NCBI GenBank assembly: GCA_029747585.1
Contig: JAPEVF010000039.1
Span: forward strand, 1-64,000
DNA from: Pleurotus djamor
Taxonomy: Eukaryota; Basidiomycota; Agaricomycetes; Agaricales; Pleurotaceae
Length of the DNA: 64,000 nt
Reading direction: 5' to 3'
The notes below the pieces were generated by a model, which was not told the origin of the DNA, searched no databases, and saw only the letters and a program-made list of their open reading frames with translations. Below, piece after piece: positions 58,516 through 64,000 of this stretch (positions within the stretch are counted from its first letter, which is position 1; the number at the start of each line of letters is the position of its first letter). Made by a program: the position numbers and the translations under genes.

Positions 58516-60877
58516 TCATCGGTAAGAACCGCTAGCGAATGCTTCCCGTACACTCTTTCTTAGCTCTTCGTGCGCAGAGCTAGCGATCGAAGACCCAGGC
58601 TGCATATGAGACTGCGACGCGCTCGAAGGGATCATGGCGTCGGCATCGCCCTCGACGATTTCTATAATCCGTCTTCCAAGGAGGAGAATCTCACTCTGCC
58701 CATCCCCAGTCTCGGTGTCTTGGAACGACGCAGCACGCGAGTGATGCGATCCCGGTGTCCCGCCCGCCGATGATGTCTGCGACGGCGTCCGAGCGAGAGT
58801 CCGAATGTTCGGGAGCAACAAATTTGAGCTGCGGATGTTGCTGATCAGTTGTGGATCTGAGAGAGGGCGCCATCAATATCGATTGCAAAAAAATGAGGGT
58901 AGACGTAAAACTCACCGCCCGATTCCAAAAGCTGTACAATCGTCCACACTGCGATATGCTGGAAGGTAACATCATGGCTTGTAAGGAAGCGGTACAGATA
59001 TCTGTGTAATCCACCATCCGGCTTATCCCAAACATCATTGAACGCAGAGTAGTCTTCGCTGGACGTGCGCCCGTCTGTTGAAAATCATGAGATCATGGCG
59101 AAGTCCGAGACAATGCCCAACAAACATACCTTTCGACGACAAGTTACCCAGGGCCGCAGCGCTATTGCCTTGAACCTCCGAGCTCGGTGAATTGGTGAGA
59201 GGGATCAACACTTCACATATCCCCATCTCCAGAAGCTGTTGCTTTAGTTCGTCTGGACAAAGATGTACTCAGCAAAGAACGGGAAGAGGGAATGGAGTTC
59301 AGCTCACCGCTGAGGGCCAACACAGCAACACACGCAGTCATCTCGCTCTGAACATTCATGGGGACTTCTAAGACGAGATCTTTAATCGACTGCACAGCTC
59401 CAGCCTTCACGATCGCCGTCTTGTTCTTTTCCGAACTAGCCGCAAGATTTCGGAGCGTTGAGATGGCGTGACATTGGACTTCCTCATTGTCTTTGAATGA
59501 TAAAAGGTTGATAAGGGGTTGCAGGAAGCCGGATTCTATTATTGGAGACTCGTTCTGCGGGTGAATCGAGACGTTCCGAACGCAAGCCGCAGCGGAGAGG
59601 ATTAGAGGGAGATAACTCGACTGAAGGAGTCGGAGAAGAGATTGAAGACCGTCAGCCTTGACAATGTCGAGTTGGTATTTCTCGTCGCTTGCCAAGTTAC
59701 GAAGGGCGAGGGCAGCTTGACATTGAACCTTCAAGCTGGGACTGTCCATGAGGGCGACTAAGCTGGCAACCAGTTTCGGCTCGCTTTGCGCTAGTTTCTT
59801 GCGATTGTTGCCTAAAATAAGTGAGACATAAGTCACAACAGAAGATGGAAAGCTGCGTACCATCTACAGCGATGTTGCTGAGCGCAGTCGTACAGTAATA
59901 TTGTACATCGGTATCTGGGGAGTTGAGGAGGCTGACGAGAACGGGGATAGCACCGGCGTTGACTAGTTGTTGTCTATTCTCGTCTAGAAACAAGCTCAGA
60001 AGCCAGCTTAATCTTTCAAATTAGATTAAGACTCACCCGAATGCGTCATGTTGAGCAAAGCGCCCGTCGCATTTCTCTGGACTCTCATGTCCTTGGAACG
60101 CGCAAGCCTCGTGAGGGGGACTAGAGCGCCGGACTTCGCAATCTTCGTCTTGTTATCATCTACAGAGAAGCTAAGGGGTAGATTAAGGTATCGGAAGAAG
60201 CAACTTACCATGTGTTGCTAGGTTGGTGACGCAGCCCACTGCGTTGCATTGAACCTCTACGTTCGGACTGAGCATTTGACGAATCAGTGGTTCCAACCCG
60301 CCGAGTTTGACGATGAGGAGTTTGTTCTCGACTAAATGTTTGATGCACAAAGAGAGGTAATCGTTGAGGGCATGCGAACCAAGGATCGCAGCATATTTGA
60401 CTCACCATTGACTGCGAGGTTCCCCAGAGCAGCACTTGCAGCACGTTGCACCTCGGTATCATGACTCCCCAGCAAGAACAGTATTGGATCCAACGTGTCG
60501 CGCCCAACCGGTCGTACTTCCTTCTCCGTTATTTCTGCAAACGCCAAAGCGGCACTGCGTTGCAAGTCGACGTTGTCAGAAAAGGAGAGCGTCGTCAGTG
60601 CGTCNAGCGGAGGTCCTTCGAAGAAATTTGTAGTTGTCCTGTCTGTCGTCGTGGTCCCACTAAGTTCCCGTCGGAAATAAGTAATGGAGTAAGCTGAGAC
60701 ATACTCTCGAGGAATTGNAGAAGNTCAGCTACCGCTTCTCTCTCGTTCTCGAGNAGTAGCGGTTCNTAAGGTTGAGACTTGCGAGAGTGAACTGAAATAG
60801 AAACTGAGCCGAATGCACCAGAACAAGAGAGGTCTGGACTTGCAGCAAGACTCGCAGCAACTGCTGACATTACCCAT
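58516..60877 (-). CDS. VAC8: VAC8 armadillo-repeat vacuolar protein
   Basis: The start is best placed at the ATG at 60877, giving [13 protein letters not shown], an N-myristoylation signal with palmitoylatable cysteines as in known Vac8. This ATG is not in frame with the following [13 protein letters not shown] block, so a short intron or a base-count error lies near 60.8 kb, in an N-rich patch. Armadillo repeats then run across many exons: [129 protein letters not shown] and [16 protein letters not shown]. The C-terminus ends [16 protein letters not shown] at 58516. Vac8 anchors to the vacuole membrane and acts in vacuole inheritance, nucleus-vacuole junctions and the Cvt/autophagy route. 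Identification is very secure. Confidence 0.94.
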
Positions 60878-61356
60878 GACTCCGATATAGTTAGTTCAAA
60901 AAAGGAGGGTGAAATGGATCAGAAGGCAATGGCGAGTTCGCTGAAGAGCGGGGGACGAGGACGTGGAGGAGGACGAGGAGGAAAAGTGAAGGAGTTCATT
61001 CATGCTTCCTTCGTATTGGTGGGAAATGCCGAAGTGTGTCAGTCACGTGCTGAATTTCTCACGTGCACAATAGGGACTGCGGAACGCGCTCATAGCTTGC
61101 CCCGCACTGCTTTCTGCACAACGTCGTCAATGATGATTTGCACATCATGCATAGGTTCGAAACTAAGGTCATTGAGGCCGTCAAAAGAGAAGACCACTAT
61201 TTCTCAACGCAGCAACCGCAGCAAACGTCGATACATAGCCTACACAAAACTGCGGTCGCTCTTCAGATCCTCATTGCAGCAATTGTNNNNGCTCAGGTTC
61301 AAATAAAGGCGCGATNTGACGAAGACATAGAGGCACCACAAACTTGAAGTACTACA
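60878..61356. other. Divergent intergenic region
   Basis: Shared upstream region of VAC8 (-) and the thioesterase-like gene (+). An overlapping plus-strand frame (60914-61306) with a Gly/Arg-rich start is probably chance. Runs of N occur at 61287-61290. Confidence 0.4.
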
Positions 61357-62199
61357 ATGGAATCGCTCCTTCCTTACGAAACAATTCTGCCACGTAACAG
61401 ACATACTGCTACGGTCATCTTTCTTCACGTACGTATCTTCATCCAATGATTGACGTCATTGCATAGTGCTGATGTATCAACAGGGACTCGGTCACTCGAA
61501 TGCGACCTGGAGAGCTGCAATGGCTGAGGCAATCGCACCTCGCCTGCCTCACGCGTTATGGATCTTTCCACAAGCGTGAGTCAACCTGATGCCTAAATTC
61601 CCAGTAGACGACCAGTAACTTTTTAACCCTTCCGAACAGGCCTCTGCGGTATGTGAAGAGGGATAGGCAAGACCGGACGGCATGGTTCAGCATCGANTCG
61701 CTTCCGCCTCACCCACGCGATTTTGATGAATCGGGCATAGCCGAGTCGATGTCTTCCATAGAGAGGATCATCCTCTCACAGGTGCACTCCGGGATCGACC
61801 CGAAGCGCATAGTTTTGGCTGGGTTCAGCCAAGGCGCCGCCATTAGTATGCTCACAGCGTTCACGTCGTTGCATGACCTCGGAGGAGTCGCNTGTCTCTC
61901 CGGCTGGCTTCCCAGCCAAGTTGCGTCGGTCAGTGATCTACAACACTCCCCAGTATTCTGGTACTCACCTTCCATAGTTGATGTATTCCACCCCAACGAT
62001 GCCAATCTTATGGTGTCACGGCACTGAAGACACCGAAATNCCGATTTCGATGGCTCACGCGGCGTTGAACATGNTAACAACATCATTCAACGTTCCGGGA
62101 CAGCAAATAGNATTCCGAACATACCAATCTCTGAGCCACAANCTCTGCGATCAAGAATTGCATGATTTTGGATCATGGCTCCGACGTATCGTCGGTTGA
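61357..62199 (+). CDS. Acyl-protein thioesterase/carboxylesterase-like alpha/beta hydrolase
   Basis: Starts at the ATG at 61357 (MESLLPYETILPRNRHTATV, then IFLH). An intron joins to GLGHSNATWRAAMAEAIAPR and a second joins FPQA to PLRYVKRDRQDRTAWFS. The nucleophile elbow is LAGFSQGAAISMLTAFTSL (GFSQG Ser); after an intron near 61.95 kb comes ILWCHGTEDTEIPISMAHA (acid Asp), then SLSH (His), LHDFGSWLRRIVG and stop at 62199. The layout matches acyl-protein thioesterases and related phospholipase/carboxylesterases, which remove palmitate from proteins or hydrolyse lysophospholipids. Several N bases are in the coding part (about 61697, 61892, 62040, 62075, 62111 and 62142). Family firm; substrate unknown. 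Confidence 0.85.
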
Positions 62200-63234
62200 A
62201 GCGTCCTAATTCCGGTTTCCTTCATTTAATATCAGGTTATCTGGCTTACCTAGATGGTTCGCACATGCAATATACCAGGGGCACGCAGTCGATCTTCGAT
62301 GTCCCCCAAAATCCTGACAGCATAGTGNTCTTGGATTCTAGAAGTTAATNTCCAATTTGCGACGATAGGTATCCACGTCCTTCAAGGTACATCGTCCTAT
62401 GGAGAGGTAAATGACTCACAGGCANTGCATTTCCCTGCTGTTCCTTGCTTTGTAGCTCTGCCCAAGCGTTTCAGTGGTCGGTCTGCGCTGAAAACATGTG
62501 GCCGTCCTCAAGAAAGCTGGAACGTCGATTATGTGAATATATGGGAGAGGACACAGTGAAGNGATCGGTGCGTCATTTCCCTGAAAGCCTATATGGTGAC
62601 TCGAAGACTCCAANGATTCAAGNAGGTGACTCATAGAAGGTGGCGANCTGGCGAAATGACGGTTAATTATAACATTNTGGGATAGGCGCGTGGACAAAGC
62701 GGAACATACCAGCTGCTTCCTTGGTCCCTCGCTACTTTCAGACATGCATGAGGCAGTGGCGATAGGTTTGCACTCCGAGGGCGTCGAGGCCAGCGTTCTA
62801 TGTGATCATATAGGACTATGATGGCAGAAATCTACGTGTGCCACACCAGAGTGGTCACCGGCGATGGGGGGTGCTGATAGTAGATATTAAGGAGAGATGG
62901 GAGAGCCCAAGGTATATCTATGAGTTATCAGTGAACGTGGATGTGAAGTTTGTGAAGTGGTGGCACATTTCAAACCCAGCGAATAGCCACCTTCGATCCT
63001 CAAGGCCGTCCCAAAAAGGCAAGGTAGTTGGCGGGAGACGCTTTGACGAGACCGCCTGCCTCATGCCTGCCTTGAGGTGATATTAAAGCGGGGGTCTTGT
63101 TTGGAACATTGTTTTCCGCTAACTGAGCTCTGTCGTGGCCTGCGAAGTCAAAAAGACGGTTCCCGTCACTCAGCAATGCATCAACTCACATTTGACTCCA
63201 ACTCTTCATCGTCTGCTCAAACTTCTCTGGCCCA
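62200..63234. other. N-rich intergenic region, possible small gene on the minus strand
   Basis: Contains many isolated N bases between about 62330 and 62680. On the minus strand an ATG near 62740 gives MSESSEGPRKQL followed by a GTATGT donor, and farther on NAWAELQSKEQQGN with a donor-like GTGAGT, which suggests a small intron-rich gene. The frame is closed by TGA just before that second segment, so I do not call it. A plus-strand 80-codon frame at 62838-63080 shows no resemblance. Confidence 0.3.
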
Positions 63235-64000
63235 ATGCCTGCTACCAGAAACATCCCTATTCGTCGCTCTCGACGCCTATCTCAGCAAGAGCCAACGCGC
63301 TATAATGGTATGTACCCGCAATATCTCTTCACATATTTCACAAGATGCTCATATGTCATATTTTATAGAAGATGTCTGGGAGACTTTCCCGGTCGACTCT
63401 TCGGAAGATGGTTCTTGCTCGCCAGCTCCCAGCCTTCCCCCACTCGTATACCCCTCTATGTCGCCAGTCTCCCCTCTCGTATCCGAGGCCGACTCTTCCG
63501 ATGTGGTCACCCCCGTTGATACCCAACCCCCTCGCCCCTCTCATTCCAAGCGACGTGGGTCCGACCACATTCCTCGCCCCCCTAATGCCTTCATGATGTA
63601 CCGATCGTGGTTCTGTCTCCAGATCAAGAACGGTCCCAATGCGGAAAAGAACCACGCCGTCATCAGTTGCTCCGCTGCGCAGCGTTGGAGGAGTCTTCCC
63701 GACCACGAGAGGCGATACTTCCAAGATCTGGCAGACATCAAGAAGCAGGAGCACAGGCTTCGATATCCCGACTACAAATACGCTCCCAACTTTAGCCAGA
63801 AGGCCTCAGTCACCAAAAAGAAGGCTTCGTCTGGGGATGATGAAGATCACCAAGAGGANACTCGCCCCACTACCACTAGAACGGGCAGGGCAACGGGTCG
63901 NAAGCCCTACTCGAGGCAGCCTCGGCGCGCTCGGGTNCCGAGTCCCAGTCCTCACATCAAGTCAGAGTCTCCCTTCATCTCCCCAGCCCTCTTCCTCCCT
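63235..64000 (+). CDS. HMG-box transcription factor, C-terminus beyond window
   Basis: Starts at the ATG at 63235 (MPATRNIPIRRSRRLSQQEP). The exon ends at 63307 and resumes at 63369 after an intron starting GTATGT, giving TRYN-EDVWETFPVDSSEDGS. A start at 63176 would shift the frame away from the HMG box and is rejected. After a Ser/Pro-rich stretch the HMG box reads IPRPPNAFMMYRSWFCLQIK, AEKNHAVISCSAAQRWRSLP, DHERRYFQDLADIKKQEHRL and RYPDYKYAP. This form (RPPNAF...RYPDYKY) is the MATA/Ste11-like class of sequence-specific HMG proteins that regulate mating, fruiting or stress genes in basidiomycetes. The tail is basic and Ser/Pro-rich and leaves the window. Target genes unknown. Confidence 0.88.

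Noticed and set aside
60914..61306. Gly/Arg-rich open frame between VAC8 and the thioesterase gene
   Set aside because: The RG-like start is short and the rest has no family resemblance. It overlaps the shared promoter region and an N run.
63176..63307. Earlier start codon for the HMG gene (MHQLTFDSNSSS)
   Set aside because: After the obvious intron this frame does not enter the HMG box; the ATG at 63235 does.

Overview
The window is nuclear DNA of a filamentous basidiomycete, most likely an Agaricomycete. Almost every gene is split by 45-60 nt GT-AG introns. The families present fit that group: a group X hybrid histidine kinase, a GH43 exo-galactanase with CBM35, a GH16 glucanase, VIT/VWA proteins and single-pass membrane proteins with a short ectodomain. 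Scattered single N bases mark a draft assembly, and several of them break reading frames. No tRNA, rRNA or CRISPR array was seen.

Layout, left to right: partial SYLF/Ysc84 gene (-); small F-box-like gene (+); about 1 kb with a fold-back palindrome; hypothetical acidic protein (-); BAG-domain protein (-); a 10 kb hybrid histidine kinase with a degenerate kinase head (-); SUB2/UAP56 RNA helicase (-); VIT/VWA protein (-); secreted GH43-CBM35 (+); mitochondrial dicarboxylate-type carrier with two microexons (-); a fusion of a single-pass membrane protein with a VIT/VWA protein (+); a membrane-protein paralogue broken by a 1.7 kb TIR element (-); an intact paralogue (-); ATP11 (+); NmrA-like NAD(P)-binding protein (-); F-BAR/RhoGAP protein (-); ABCC transporter (-); HhH-GPD DNA glycosylase (-); PIF1-like helicase with an RNase H1-type hybrid-binding N-terminus (-); GH16 (-); VAC8 (-); acyl-protein-thioesterase-like hydrolase (+); an N-rich stretch; and a partial HMG-box factor (+) at the right edge.

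Most genes are housekeeping or signalling genes with no operon-like linkage. The most interesting part is 20-37 kb. It holds a stand-alone VIT/VWA gene, two stand-alone membrane-protein genes (one interrupted by a mobile element) and a gene that joins both architectures in one uninterrupted reading frame. This looks like local duplication and fusion, giving a predicted membrane-anchored VWA protein. A second unusual architecture is the RNase H1-type domain on a PIF1-like helicase. Exon coordinates are inferred by eye from splice signals and frame continuity.
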